A stretch of 64,000 nt of DNA from Bacteroidota bacterium (GTDB lineage: Bacteria; Bacteroidota; Bacteroidia; Chitinophagales; Chitinophagaceae), in assembly GCA_023423405.1 (NCBI GenBank), contig JAFAFR010000008.1, positions 186,001-250,000 on the forward strand, read 5' to 3'. Each line of letters begins with the position of its first letter. The stretch's first letter is position 1. Below are positions 1-9,154 of this stretch, piece by piece. The position numbers and the translations under genes are program-made. Under the pieces are notes generated by a model. It did not search any database, was not told where the DNA came from, and saw only the letters and a list, made by a program, of their open reading frames with translations.

Positions 1-14
1 AAATTCTTTTTTGT

Positions 15-3000
15 ATGCGTATTACGGCCATTTTATTGTTGGCCGCCTGTCTTCAGGTAAGTGCCGGCAGCCGGGCACAATCGGTGACGATTTCCGTCAA
101 ACGGGCCGGCATTGTACAGGTGCTGGAGGAGATCCGCAAACAAACAGGCTACAGCTTTATTTACACCGATGAACTGCTGGCTCCTGTGCCGCCGCTCACG
201 CTTTCTGTCCGGAAAGCACCTTTGGAAGAAGTGCTGCACCGTTGCTTTGACCGGCAGCCGGTTTCGTTTGAAATACTCGATAAGATCATTGTCATCCGGC
301 CGCGCCCGGTGATAAGAACCGAGCCGGAAAAGCAGGTAAACAACATAACCGTAAAAGGACGTGTTACGGATGAGAATGGAAATCCCGTCATCGCTTCCAT
401 CAGTATCAAGGGAACCACCCGGGGCGTTGCTACCAACGAACGCGGCGAGTTCGAGATCAGCGACGTGGATCCGCAGGCGGTTTTGCTCATAACCGGTGTG
501 GCCATTGAAGGCGTGGTGGAAGTGCCGGTGAAAAACCAGCAGTCGCTGACCGTGCGGGTTCCGGTCAGGGTGCTGGAACAGAAAGAAGTGGTGGTTACCG
601 CGCTGGGACTGAAAAAAGAAAAAAAATCGCTGACCTATTCAACGCAGGAAGTAACAGGAGACCAGATTGTCGATTCGCGGGAAACCAACATTGTCAATGC
701 ACTCCAGGGCCAGTTCTCAGGGGTGCAGATCACCAATACGCAGGGCGCGGTTTCATCTTCTTCACGCATACAGATCCGTGGTGTTAACTCCCTGTCGGGC
801 AATAACCAGCCGCTTTTTGTGGTGGATGGCGTGCCCATGCGCAATACCAACTCACGCTGGGTGGGTTATGGTGGCGCAGACTATGGCAACGAAATTGCCG
901 ATATCGATCTCAACAACGTTGCTTCAGTTACGGTTCTCAAAGGAGCCAATGCCGCAGCGCTTTATGGCAGCCGCGCCGCCAACGGGGTGGTGCTTATCAC
1001 TACCAAATCGGCCGGCAACCAGAAAGGCTGGGGCATGACCTTTACATCGAATACCACGCTGCAGCGTCCCAGTTATTTTCCCGAATACCAAAACAAATAT
1101 GGCCAGGGAAGCAATAAGCAATACAGCTATGTGGACGGCATTGGCGGCGGCACCTACGACGACTATGGCGGAAGCTGGGGACCTGCGCTCGACGGCAGGC
1201 CCATCGACCAGTGGTTCGGCAAACAACAGCCATGGATAGCCGAACCCGACAACGTGAAGTCCTTTTTCCAGAATGGCTGGATCGCCAGCAACGACCTGTC
1301 CATCGCCAGGCAGGCCGAAAAAGTAGGCATCCGTTTTTCCTATAGCGACAGCCGGCAAAAAGGCACACTTCCCTTTACTGATGAAACAAGGAACAGCATC
1401 AGCCTGAACGCATCCGTGCAAATCACCGATAAGCTGCAGTCGCAGGTCATTGCCAACTATGTGCGGCTGAAGAACAACAATATTCCCACATCGGGATACA
1501 TCGATGGCAATATCATGAGCCAGGTGATCTTTGGCGGAAGGCAGATGAACTACGAAATGATGAAGGACTACCGCACCGAAGACGGTAAGCAGCGCAATAC
1601 TTACAGCCGTTTGTCCGACAACCCGTACTGGCTCTACAAATACAATACAAATTCCCGCATCCGCGATCGCTTTTTCGGTTCTGCAAAATTGCAGTACGAC
1701 ATACTACCCTGGATGAACGTGATGGTGCGTGCAGGGCTGGATACCTATAGTGAACAGCGCGATGAAATCGTGAACGCCTACACGGCTGCCACGGCACAGG
1801 CAGGAAGCGGCGGCGCCTTTAACCTGACGGAAATGAACTTCAGGGAATTTAACCTGGACGCCATACTGTCGGTTGATAAAGACCTCGGCAGCAAGCTTAA
1901 CCTGAACGCCAACCTGGGCACCAACCTCATGAACAACCAGTTCCGTTCTGTAGGGTTGCAGGCGGCAGAATTGGTGGTGCCGAATATTTTCAATATTGCC
2001 AATGTGAAGGGAGCGGCAGTGCCTTCCAATTCTTTTGTAGAATACGAAATGCACAGCGTATACGGACAGCTTACCCTGGCATACGACAACTTTCTATTTG
2101 TTAACGGAACGGCCAGGAACGACTGGTCTTCGACCTTGCCTGCGAACAACGCCTCCTATTTTTATCCTTCCGTAGGATTGAGTTTCATACCCACAGCCCT
2201 CCTGCCCAATTCGAACTGGCTGGATTATATAAAACTGCGGGCCAACTGGGCGCAGGTGGGAAATACCGCTGCACCCTATCAACTGGTACAAACTTATTCT
2301 GCCGGTGTAGGATGGAACGGTGTACCTATGTACCAGGCCAGCAACGTGTATCCGCCCGAAAACCTCAAGCCCGAGATCACTACTTCCAAAGAGATTGGGT
2401 TGAACGCACAATTTTTGCGGAAGCGTCTGGGCCTCGACGTTACCCTCTACCAGTCCAATTCCCGCAACCAGATATTGAGTGTGCAGGTGCCCTATTCAAC
2501 CGGATATTCTTCCCTGAAAATAAATGCAGGCAATATCCAGAACCAGGGCGTGGAGATCGGGATCAGCGGTACGCCCTACAGGACCCAAAAATTTAGCTGG
2601 GACCTCGGGCTGAACTGGTCGAAAAACACCAACAAAGTGATTGAACTGGCGCCCGGTATCATGCTCTACCAGATCGGTGGCATCTGGGGCGTCAACTCTT
2701 ATGCCCAGCAGGGTGGTGCTTACGGCGACATTCTGGGAAGCGCCTTTCTGCGCAACGATGCAGGAAGCATCGTTGTAAACAGCCAGGGCATTCCCCTGAA
2801 AGACCCCGACCGCCAGACCCTCGGCAATATCATGCCCGACTGGGTGGTCAACCTGCGCACCGGTTTCCGTTACCAGAATCTTTCCCTGAATATTTTATTC
2901 GATATGCGGAAAGGTTCCAGCATCTATTCACTGGGCCATCGCTATGGCAGCTTCAGTGGAATACTTGCTGAAACAGCGGCTGGGGATATCCGTGAGAAAG

Positions 3001-3368
3001 GAATTGTGTTTGACGGCGTTACGCAGGACGGGAAACCAAACGAAACGGCCACGGAAGCACAACTCTTCTATTCAACCGCCAATATTACGGGCATCAATGA
3101 ATTCTCAACCTTTGACGGCACTTATATCAAACTCAGGGAAATTGCTTTCAACTATGCCGTTCCCGCCAGGCTGGTGAAGAAAACCCATTTCCTGCACGCA
3201 GCCTCCCTGGGATTGTCGGGCCGTAACCTCGCCATCCTGAAATCAAATATGCCGAAGGGATTTGACCCCGAAGTGACCACCGGCGGAACCGACAGCGGGC
3301 TGGGTTTCGAATACGGGTATATTCCCACCAGTCGTGTATTCAATTTCAAGATTCAGGTTTCTTTCTGA
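15..3368 (+). CDS. SusC/RagA-family TonB-dependent outer membrane transporter with STN domain
   Basis: Outer membrane TonB-dependent importer of the SusC class, which takes up glycans or other large ligands with a SusD partner. A hydrophobic signal segment (residues 1-22) is followed by a secretin/TonB short N-terminal (STN) domain to about residue 95, a carboxypeptidase-regulatory-like repeat around 112-190, a plug with the SusC-type stretches IQIRGVNSL and PLFVVDGVP, and a long barrel ending in FKIQVSF. The 1117 residues suit the family. The STN domain usually means control by a FecR anti-sigma/ECF sigma pair, which would lie left of this window. The frame stays open to base 1, so the true start may be upstream. 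The SusD gene follows 16 bases after the stop. Substrate cannot be read from the sequence. Confidence 0.93.
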   Translation: MRITAILLLAACLQVSAGSRAQSVTISVKRAGIVQVLEEIRKQTGYSFIYTDELLAPVPPLTLSVRKAPLEEVLHRCFDRQPVSFEILDKIIVIRPRPVIRTEPEKQVNNITVKGRVTDENGNPVIASISIKGTTRGVATNERGEFEISDVDPQAVLLITGVAIEGVVEVPVKNQQSLTVRVPVRVLEQKEVVVTALGLKKEKKSLTYSTQEVTGDQIVDSRETNIVNALQGQFSGVQITNTQGAVSSSSRIQIRGVNSLSGNNQPLFVVDGVPMRNTNSRWVGYGGADYGNEIADIDLNNVASVTVLKGANAAALYGSRAANGVVLITTKSAGNQKGWGMTFTSNTTLQRPSYFPEYQNKYGQGSNKQYSYVDGIGGGTYDDYGGSWGPALDGRPIDQWFGKQQPWIAEPDNVKSFFQNGWIASNDLSIARQAEKVGIRFSYSDSRQKGTLPFTDETRNSISLNASVQITDKLQSQVIANYVRLKNNNIPTSGYIDGNIMSQVIFGGRQMNYEMMKDYRTEDGKQRNTYSRLSDNPYWLYKYNTNSRIRDRFFGSAKLQYDILPWMNVMVRAGLDTYSEQRDEIVNAYTAATAQAGSGGAFNLTEMNFREFNLDAILSVDKDLGSKLNLNANLGTNLMNNQFRSVGLQAAELVVPNIFNIANVKGAAVPSNSFVEYEMHSVYGQLTLAYDNFLFVNGTARNDWSSTLPANNASYFYPSVGLSFIPTALLPNSNWLDYIKLRANWAQVGNTAAPYQLVQTYSAGVGWNGVPMYQASNVYPPENLKPEITTSKEIGLNAQFLRKRLGLDVTLYQSNSRNQILSVQVPYSTGYSSLKINAGNIQNQGVEIGISGTPYRTQKFSWDLGLNWSKNTNKVIELAPGIMLYQIGGIWGVNSYAQQGGAYGDILGSAFLRNDAGSIVVNSQGIPLKDPDRQTLGNIMPDWVVNLRTGFRYQNLSLNILFDMRKGSSIYSLGHRYGSFSGILAETAAGDIREKGIVFDGVTQDGKPNETATEAQLFYSTANITGINEFSTFDGTYIKLREIAFNYAVPARLVKKTHFLHAASLGLSGRNLAILKSNMPKGFDPEVTTGGTDSGLGFEYGYIPTSRVFNFKIQVSF

Positions 3369-3384
3369 CCCAAAAACAACAACG

Positions 3385-4863
3385 ATGAAAAAAATTGCTC
3401 AATACCTTCTCGCTGTATGTTCCCTTTGCAGTTTGTATTCCTGCACAAAGGACTTTGCAGCAATGAACGTGAATCCCAATAGCCCGGAAGATGTGCCCTC
3501 CAGTGCATTGCTGGGGCCCATCCTGGTGCAAACCGCCACCATCAGTAATAATTTTCTGGGCGGATTGTACAGTCAGCAATATGCGCAGAACACCTACGTG
3601 CTGGAAGACCTGTATTCACCTACCACCGGCGAACAAAATGGGATCTGGAACAACTCTTACAGCGTGGTCATCAAAAACGCTTCCATCATCCGAAACAAAG
3701 CCATCCAGGAGAACGACCCTGCCATGCAGGGTGTGGCGGAAGTGCTGATTGCACAGGCATTCCACAACCTTACAGATATTTTTGGCGACCTGCCTTACAG
3801 CGAATCACTGCAGATTGGCAAAGGCATTACCACACCGAAATACGACCGGCAGCAGGATATTTACGCCAGCCTGCTCGACCTGTTGAAATCTGCCAATGCC
3901 CGGCTCGACCCGGCAGCCACCATTAAAAACGACCTGCTCTTTGGAGGCAGTGCAGCGGGCTGGAAAAAATACGCCAACTCACTCCGCCTGCGGATCGCGC
4001 TGCGTATGTCGGCTGCAGCGCCGGCCGAAGCTGCACAGGTGATACAGGAAATTACCAGTGACCCTTCCACCTACCCGCTGATCGACGACAACGATGAAAA
4101 TGCTGCGCTGCAGTGGCAGGGAAGTTCGCCGTATTTTGAACCCTGGTACAATGTTTACCGGGGTGGCAACGACAACTATGCGGCATCGAAAGTGATGGTT
4201 GATCAATTGACCGGTCTCAGCGATCCGCGGTTACCCGTGTACGTTACCCGGGCACAGGCCACCAATACGTATGTAGGTGCTGTGAACGGTCCGCTTGCTG
4301 CCGATATTCCCAACAGGAATACCGTTAGCAGGATCGGCAGCTTTTTTACGGCTAACCCTGCCGGTAAAACGAAATTGCTGGTAGCGGCAGAAACCTGGTT
4401 GTCCCTTGCAGAAGCAGCGGAGAGCGGGCTGGTGAATGGTATTTCCGCGGCAGACGCCTATGAGAATGGCATTCGCAGGTCGATGGAATACGCAGGTATT
4501 CCGGGCGACGATGCGGCCCTGGCTGCTTATTTTGCGCAACCGGCCGTACAATATGTACCCGGCGACCAGGCGGGTAACCTGTATAAGATCCATTTGCAGA
4601 AATGGCTCAGCCTCTACCTGCAGGGATTCCAGGCCTGGGCGGAAGTGCGCAGAACGGATGTTCCTCATCTTGACCCGGCACCCGGCACGCGCTATCCCGG
4701 CCAGCACAACCGGCCGCCGTTCCGGCTACAATATCCCAGCGTGGAACAGGACCTCAACAAAGAAAACTACCAGCAGGCCAAAGCAGCAGCGGGCATACAG
4801 GAAGAAAAAGACCTGTTTTGGGGCAACCAGATGTGGTGGGACAAACGGACCAATGTTTTTTAA
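3385..4863 (+). CDS. SusD/RagB-family surface lipoprotein
   Basis: Surface-exposed ligand-binding lipoprotein that caps the preceding SusC channel. The start at 3385 gives MKKIAQ, a hydrophobic stretch and the lipobox LYSC (Cys near residue 18), a typical signal peptidase II signal. A GTG start at 3334 would overlap susC and place a non-signal extension in front, so I reject it. The 492-residue length, the early FxxMNVNPNSP region and the helical repeat style match the SusD-like family with an imelysin-like N-terminus (SusD/RagB homologues of about 500 aa). Co-transcribed with the SusC gene. The ligand is unknown. Confidence 0.9.
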   Translation: MKKIAQYLLAVCSLCSLYSCTKDFAAMNVNPNSPEDVPSSALLGPILVQTATISNNFLGGLYSQQYAQNTYVLEDLYSPTTGEQNGIWNNSYSVVIKNASIIRNKAIQENDPAMQGVAEVLIAQAFHNLTDIFGDLPYSESLQIGKGITTPKYDRQQDIYASLLDLLKSANARLDPAATIKNDLLFGGSAAGWKKYANSLRLRIALRMSAAAPAEAAQVIQEITSDPSTYPLIDDNDENAALQWQGSSPYFEPWYNVYRGGNDNYAASKVMVDQLTGLSDPRLPVYVTRAQATNTYVGAVNGPLAADIPNRNTVSRIGSFFTANPAGKTKLLVAAETWLSLAEAAESGLVNGISAADAYENGIRRSMEYAGIPGDDAALAAYFAQPAVQYVPGDQAGNLYKIHLQKWLSLYLQGFQAWAEVRRTDVPHLDPAPGTRYPGQHNRPPFRLQYPSVEQDLNKENYQQAKAAAGIQEEKDLFWGNQMWWDKRTNVF

Positions 4864-4878
4864 AATGAAACCCGGTAT

Positions 4879-5784
4879 ATGCGTATAATTTTTCTGGCGC
4901 TGCTGTGGATACTTGTTTGCTGCAGCAGCGCCTGCAACCGGCCAGTCAGTTTTTATGTTTTTTCCGACACCCATTGCATGGATTCTCTCCGGCGCTATGC
5001 GATCCTGGAAGAAATGGTGCAGGAAGCCAACCAACTGGCCGAAGCGCCATCGCCCGATACCTTATGGGTGAAGCCGCGGCATCCGCGGGGCCTGCTGGTA
5101 TGCGGCGACCTGACCGATGCCGGGCGGCCCGACCAGTGGCAACATTTCCAGGATATTTTCGGGCTGCAGGGTGAGAAGAAACTCCGGATGCCGGTGTATG
5201 AAACTTTCGGTAACCACGATGGCGATACCGGCGGCGTGGTTCGGATGGGGATTCGCGAAAGGAACAGGGAACGGAAGGAAATATGGGTGTCCCCGAACGG
5301 GCTGTTCTATTCCTGGAACTGGTCGGGTTTCCATTTTGTTGCCCTGGGCTCCTATCCGGGCAATGGCTGGGATTCTACCTGCGGCTGGTGCCATTATTTT
5401 AAAAGATCGTTCCGCGATCCGCAGAACAGCCTGGATTTTTTGAAAGAAGATCTTCGAACGCACGCAGGAAACAAGCAGGTAATACTTTATTTTCATTACG
5501 GCTGGGACGATTTCAGTAAACTTTGGTGGACAGAAAAAGAGCAGGAGGCATTGTATGAAGTGATAAAGGACCATCGCATTGCGGCTATTTTCACGGGCCA
5601 CAACCACGAGACCGGTTACCGGCAATGGAAAGGCATTGATGTTTACTCTGCAGGGTCGCCGCAAACCGATCACGGGACCGGCAGCTTCCTGGTAGTAACG
5701 GCCAACCGCAAAACCCTGGCAGTGCAGGAACGCCGCCAGGGGAAATGGGGCAGCCTCAGGCACCGGAAAGAATTGCGGCGCTGA
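4879..5784 (+). CDS. Calcineurin-like metallophosphoesterase lipoprotein
   Basis: Predicted exported phosphoesterase. The N-terminus has a signal peptide with a lipobox-like SSAC around residue 19. The di-metal motifs are in order: SDTH (about 31), GDLTD (about 77), GNHDG (about 112), the YFHYGWDD stretch (about 202) and GHNHE (about 236). All five blocks of the calcineurin-like fold are present, so the enzyme should be active. It starts 15 bases after susD, so it probably belongs to that operon and may process a phosphorylated ligand before or after uptake; that role is inference. It converges on the chrA-like gene with only three bases between stop codons. Confidence 0.85.
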   Translation: MRIIFLALLWILVCCSSACNRPVSFYVFSDTHCMDSLRRYAILEEMVQEANQLAEAPSPDTLWVKPRHPRGLLVCGDLTDAGRPDQWQHFQDIFGLQGEKKLRMPVYETFGNHDGDTGGVVRMGIRERNRERKEIWVSPNGLFYSWNWSGFHFVALGSYPGNGWDSTCGWCHYFKRSFRDPQNSLDFLKEDLRTHAGNKQVILYFHYGWDDFSKLWWTEKEQEALYEVIKDHRIAAIFTGHNHETGYRQWKGIDVYSAGSPQTDHGTGSFLVVTANRKTLAVQERRQGKWGSLRHRKELRR

Positions 5785-5787
5785 TGA

Positions 5788-6939
5788 TTAAATGCTGAGC
5801 AATAAAAACCCACCGAGGCTTCCGGCCAATAGCAGAACCACCGTATTCAGCTTCCTTACCAAAAACGTCAATGCCAGGCAGGCCGCCAAAATCACCGTCC
5901 CCTGCCACTGCTCCATCGACGCGGAGAACAGGTGCACGCCCACAACGGCTATGACAGCCACAGAAGCGGCGCTGAGGCCATCCAGGAACAAACGCAATTG
6001 TTGATTTTTCCGGGCGGAACTGAGCAGCCTGTGGAGGAAGAAGGAAATGAAAAAAGACGGTAAAAAAATACCGACGGTTGCCGTAACGCCTCCCGCTACG
6101 CCGTTGATGAGGTAGCCGGCAAACGTTGCGCTGGACAATATCGGCCCGGGAGTGATCTGCCCCACGGCGATCGCATCCATCAATTGCTGGTGGCTCAGCC
6201 AGTGGTTGTTCCGCACCAGCGATTCATCCATATAAGCAAAAAGCACATAACCGCTTCCGTACAAAACGGCTCCGATTTTTAGAAAGATCAGGAAGAGTTT
6301 GCTATCCGAAAAGCGGTTGCCTACCTGCAGCAGCAACGGGCTGAAAAGCAAACCGCTGAATGCCGCCAGTTTTTCGCGGGAAGCATGCGTGAAATAATTT
6401 ATGATACCTGCTCCAATGATCAGCAACACTTCGTTCAGGCCGTAAAAGGAACCGGCGAAAACCAGCAGGCACAATACAATAAGGACTTTGTTGTTTTTGA
6501 GTGTTTGAGCGGAGAGCCGGAATACCGTGCTGATCACCAATGCGGTGATGGCAGGCCGCAAGCCAAATATAAATTGCTGCACTTTCGGCAGCGCACTGTA
6601 TTGCCGGTAAAAAAATCCAAAGACCAGGCAAATCAGCATGGCCGGCAAAATATAACAGACGCCGGCAACCACCAGTCCCATTCGCCCGCCGCGTTCTTTG
6701 CCGCAATGCATTACAACCTCCACCGCATTCGGTCCGGGAATGATATAGGATGTACTCAGCACATCCATAAAATGCTGGTGATCGATCCACTTTCTTCTCA
6801 CCACCATTTCATTTTCAATGGTGGCCACCATCCCGGCAATTCCTCCGAACCCGATTGTGCCCAGCTTTAAACAGGAGACGGCAATTTCCTTCAACCGCTC
6901 TGCTTTACTTTCCTTACTGTTTTCTGTAGTTAACAACAT
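5788..6939 (-). CDS. chrA: Chromate transporter (CHR family, ChrA-like)
   Basis: Integral membrane protein of the chromate ion transporter family. The 383 residues hold two homologous CHR halves. The first carries KLGTIGFGGIAG and IIPGPNAVEVVMHCG near residues 27-80; the second repeats this as KIGAVLYGSGYV and AVGQITPGPI near 225-270. Many hydrophobic segments run to the C-terminus. The two-half length fits long ChrA proteins. Many family members lack a proven chromate role, so the substrate is uncertain. It lies 34 bases downstream of the NlpE/META lipoprotein gene on the same strand and is probably co-transcribed. Confidence 0.85.
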   Translation of the reverse strand: MLLTTENSKESKAERLKEIAVSCLKLGTIGFGGIAGMVATIENEMVVRRKWIDHQHFMDVLSTSYIIPGPNAVEVVMHCGKERGGRMGLVVAGVCYILPAMLICLVFGFFYRQYSALPKVQQFIFGLRPAITALVISTVFRLSAQTLKNNKVLIVLCLLVFAGSFYGLNEVLLIIGAGIINYFTHASREKLAAFSGLLFSPLLLQVGNRFSDSKLFLIFLKIGAVLYGSGYVLFAYMDESLVRNNHWLSHQQLMDAIAVGQITPGPILSSATFAGYLINGVAGGVTATVGIFLPSFFISFFLHRLLSSARKNQQLRLFLDGLSAASVAVIAVVGVHLFSASMEQWQGTVILAACLALTFLVRKLNTVVLLLAGSLGGFLLLSI

Positions 6940-6973
6940 GCCTTACCGATCGTCCGGGATGTTTCCGCGTGTT

Positions 6974-7780
6974 TTATTTACCCGCCAGCGGTTTCAGCAG
7001 CAGGCGCAACGATACCGTACCGGCTTCATCTTTCAGCAGCAGGGTGTCGGCCGACAGGTTGTAGCTATTCACCCTTCCCAGGGCATCGAGGAATTTTGCT
7101 TCTGTTTTCATATCCGGGCAGGCCATCCGCGTGGAAATCATCTGGCCGAATTGTATTTTGCCCGCACCCGCTTCGGTATAGGAACCCGAAACGCGGTTGC
7201 AACTGCTGTGGCCGCTCACGCGGTGCGTGGAATCATCGAAATAGAGATAAGGTGGTTTTTGTTTGCCAACATTCACCAGGGTATCGTGAAAGGCATCGAG
7301 CTGCCAGTGTTTATTCGCAATAGTATGCGGAACTTGTCTGAACCGGTACATGTCGGCCAGGTTTCCTGTGATGATATTGCCATCTCCGTCCAGTTGCAGC
7401 AACGAGCCTTCGCCCACTTTGTATTTCCCCCGGTTGTTGTCGAGCAGAATGGCATTCCCGTCTTCGCTCCAGGTGAAGTTGCCCTGTTCAACGAATACAC
7501 TGTCGGATTTTCCCTGGTACCGGCGTTGCGTGGTATAACGCCCATCGCTGTACAGCGTAACGGCGGTGGGCAGGGCTTCGCAATCGGCGCAGGGCAGGAT
7601 GCCGCTGTAAGTGCCGGCCCAGTCGAGGCTGTTGCGGCTGTTGTGTGCGTCCGGCGTGCCGGCGGTGGCTGCTGCGGAGGCGGTGCTGTCTCCGGATGCA
7701 TTGTTTTCCTGGCCATTGGGAGATTGGCAGGCGGCGAGTACTACCAGCGCCGCGAGGCAACAATATGAAATGCGTGTCAT
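6974..7780 (-). CDS. Lipoprotein with NlpE-like and META domains
   Basis: Two-domain envelope lipoprotein. The ATG at 7780 gives MTRISYCC, a hydrophobic core and the lipobox VLAAC; a longer upstream start would bury this signal and is rejected. After a low-complexity Ser/Thr/Ala linker comes an NlpE N-terminal domain with the signature GILPCADCEALP (about residues 58-69), the CxxC motif seen in the copper-response lipoprotein NlpE. The C-terminal half (about 155-265) resembles the META/HslJ domain: NKHWQL, SGHSSCNRVSGSY, and MISTRMACPD. The fusion is common in Bacteroidota and suggests envelope or metal stress sensing. It is followed by the chrA-like gene and is divergent from the propeller gene at 7859. 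Confidence 0.82.
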   Translation of the reverse strand: MTRISYCCLAALVVLAACQSPNGQENNASGDSTASAAATAGTPDAHNSRNSLDWAGTYSGILPCADCEALPTAVTLYSDGRYTTQRRYQGKSDSVFVEQGNFTWSEDGNAILLDNNRGKYKVGEGSLLQLDGDGNIITGNLADMYRFRQVPHTIANKHWQLDAFHDTLVNVGKQKPPYLYFDDSTHRVSGHSSCNRVSGSYTEAGAGKIQFGQMISTRMACPDMKTEAKFLDALGRVNSYNLSADTLLLKDEAGTVSLRLLLKPLAGK

Positions 7781-7858
7781 AGGATTGCTTTTGGGAAAGA
7801 TATAAAATTTTAAGGAGGCCATATTCTGTTATCTTGCCTTTCAAGCAATTCAAACAAT

Positions 7859-9049
7859 ATGCCGTTTCGCTGTTTTCTCCTATGCATTGTTACCTTTTAT
7901 GCATCTGCTGTGGCCGCAAAGCCTGCTACAGACACGCTCTGGACTTTCACCACGGGTGGTAAGATTTTTTCCACACCTGCCCACTGGGGCGATACGTTGT
8001 ACGCCGGTTCCACCGATAGCTGCCTTTATGCTGTTTCTGCTTCCGAAGGTCGCCTGCTCTGGAAATACAAAACCGGCGGGCCCATCCAATCGGAGCCCCT
8101 CGCTACCCGAGAGGCCGTGTTTGTATACAGTTCCGATGGCCACCTGCAGCGGGTGAACCGCAGCAACGGAAAACGGGAATGGTTGGTTTTTCTTTCGCGC
8201 GAAGCGGCCATCGATACCTGGGACTATTACCGTTCTGCGCCCGTGATCAAAGACAATATGCTCCTGATGGGATGTGGTAACGGTGAAATATATGCGCTTT
8301 CTGCTGCTAATGGACAAAAGATCTGGACCTTCCGCGCGGGCGACCCGGTTCACAGTAAGGGGCTGGTGGATGGCAACAGCTTTTACGTGGGCAGTTTCGG
8401 CGGTAAACTCTATGCACTGAACCTGCGCAATGGCCGCCTGCAATGGATGTTCAAAGCCATTGGCAACCGCTATTTCAGGGAAGGCGCCTTTCAGCAGCCG
8501 CCCGTATTGCAGGACAGTGTGCTTTATATTGGCAGTCGCGATTACAACCTGTATGCGGTACATGCACGCCAGGGGCATGGCATCTGGAACTACCGGGAGA
8601 AAGACAGTTGGTTCATCGCCACGCCGCTGGTGTATGAAGGAAGGGTGTACACCGGCACTTCCGACTCCCATCGTTTTGTGGCATTCCATGCAGAAAGCGG
8701 GGAGCCCCTATGGTCGCACCCGCTCAACATGCGGGTGTACGGGCAGGCCCTGGCGGTGGATTCGGTGGTATATTTCGGCTGCTTCAACGGGCATCTCTAT
8801 GGGCTTCATTACCGCAGCGGCGAAAAGCAACTCGACTTTACCACCATCGGCAGCAGGCAGCACAGCACGGAAGTGTACGACGCCGAAGGCCACTTCCGGA
8901 GCGATTTCCAGCTCTATGGCCCCGATGGCGATGCGGCAGAAGCTAAGATCCTTTCCCTGGGCGCCATCACAGCAAAGCCGCTGCTGCTCAACGGGCGGCT
9001 TTATTTCGGCAGCACCGATGGCCGCGTTTATGCCATGCCGTTGCAATAA
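7859..9049 (+). CDS. Secreted PQQ-type beta-propeller repeat protein
   Basis: Exported 396-residue protein made almost entirely of PQQ/BamB-like propeller repeats. A signal peptide covers residues 1-20. Blades recur about every 40 residues with the pattern G-x-h-Y-A-h-x-x-x-x-G-x-x-x-W, for example LYAVSASEGRLLWKY, IYALSAANGQKIWTF and LYALNLRNGRLQWMF. No enzyme residues of quinoprotein dehydrogenases were recognised and no lipobox is evident, so it is probably a periplasmic binding or scaffold protein rather than BamB itself. It stands alone, 78 bases from the divergent lipoprotein gene. Confidence 0.8.
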   Translation: MPFRCFLLCIVTFYASAVAAKPATDTLWTFTTGGKIFSTPAHWGDTLYAGSTDSCLYAVSASEGRLLWKYKTGGPIQSEPLATREAVFVYSSDGHLQRVNRSNGKREWLVFLSREAAIDTWDYYRSAPVIKDNMLLMGCGNGEIYALSAANGQKIWTFRAGDPVHSKGLVDGNSFYVGSFGGKLYALNLRNGRLQWMFKAIGNRYFREGAFQQPPVLQDSVLYIGSRDYNLYAVHARQGHGIWNYREKDSWFIATPLVYEGRVYTGTSDSHRFVAFHAESGEPLWSHPLNMRVYGQALAVDSVVYFGCFNGHLYGLHYRSGEKQLDFTTIGSRQHSTEVYDAEGHFRSDFQLYGPDGDAAEAKILSLGAITAKPLLLNGRLYFGSTDGRVYAMPLQ

Positions 9050-9154
9050 TGTAAAAAAATCCTGTTGAATTGCAACCATAGTGCTATATCTTCTGTCTCC
9101 GGCCGGTGCTGATCCCGGGGACTTACGGAAATTTGCAATGTATTTATAAGTACT

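Noticed and set aside
6818..7768. 316-codon open frame on the plus strand
   Set aside because: Antisense to the NlpE/META lipoprotein and to the start of the chrA-like gene.
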